The notes under the pieces were generated by a model. The model was not told the DNA's origin. It was given only the letters and a program-made list of their open reading frames with translations, and did not search any database. Made by a program: the position numbers and the translations under genes. Below are positions 64,000 through 64,000 of a DNA stretch of 64,000 nucleotides, piece after piece. The stretch is from Amaurobius ferox (lineage: Eukaryota; Arthropoda; Arachnida; Araneae; Amaurobiidae): NCBI GenBank assembly GCA_951213105.1, contig OX578139.1:75848274-75912273 (forward strand), given 5' to 3'. Numbering within the stretch: position 1 is the first letter of the stretch; every line of letters starts with the position of its first letter.

Positions 64000-64000
64000 T

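Overview
The window is AT-rich, intron- and repeat-laden animal DNA, most likely from an arthropod and plausibly an arachnid. That call rests on an UNC93-like gene end, tRNA/5S-derived SINEs, dense short interspersed elements, and a decayed ORF of a type I know from arthropod genomes. There is no bacterial gene organisation. The only dense coding region is one complete Polinton/Maverick element.

Layout. Positions 1-8.0 kb are non-coding: a decayed repeat ORF, two tRNA-derived SINE copies, one interspersed repeat and three families of degenerate tandem repeats. At 8034-8263 lies the last exon of an UNC93-like membrane protein gene. Pieces of this exon and its 3' UTR have been amplified into about 15.6 kb of tandem repeats: a 163/173-bp array (8.6-10.4 kb), then 93 units of exactly 142 bp (10,477-23,682), then a closing diverged copy. 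A candidate host exon (24,392-24,571) ends in a consensus splice donor, and a Polinton is inserted inside that donor.

The Polinton spans 24,581-40,194 (15,614 bp). It has about 0.8-0.9 kb terminal inverted repeats, AG...CT ends and a perfect 6-bp target duplication (AGTAGG). It carries apparently intact genes for protein-primed DNA polymerase B, double-jelly-roll major capsid protein, penton-like minor capsid protein, adenain-like protease, FtsK/HerA-type packaging ATPase and retroviral-type integrase with chromodomain. It also carries a phospholipase A2/zinc-ribbon protein, a membrane-active-like minor virion protein, a coiled-coil protein, a zinc-ribbon protein of possible late-transcription-factor type, a 2-cysteine-adaptor/SAP protein, a small protein placed with replication genes, and several small ORFs. 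It looks like a recently inserted, virus-like element.

Two regulatory features of the Polinton stand out. First, the integrase ORF has no usable ATG. It is joined to the phospholipase ORF by a textbook -1 frameshift signal: slippery T TTT TTA, 8-nt spacer, 8-bp stem. Second, gene starts fall into two classes. Virion and packaging genes have a TAAATAAA-type motif abutting the ATG. The polymerase gene and a 100-aa gene instead share a spaced motif, TTTAAAGAAA and ATACCCC in the coding sense. This suggests early and late virus-like promoter classes.

From 40.2 to 64 kb the flank has no convincing host gene. It holds a dozen or so copies of a roughly 0.9-1.0 kb non-autonomous element with a terminal hairpin and an internal CA microsatellite, four copies of a second repeat (one nested in the first family), SINEs including one with a full-length 5S rRNA head, three tiny ~60-bp SINE-tail insertions in the window that each have target duplications, and a (TA)n-cored palindrome.
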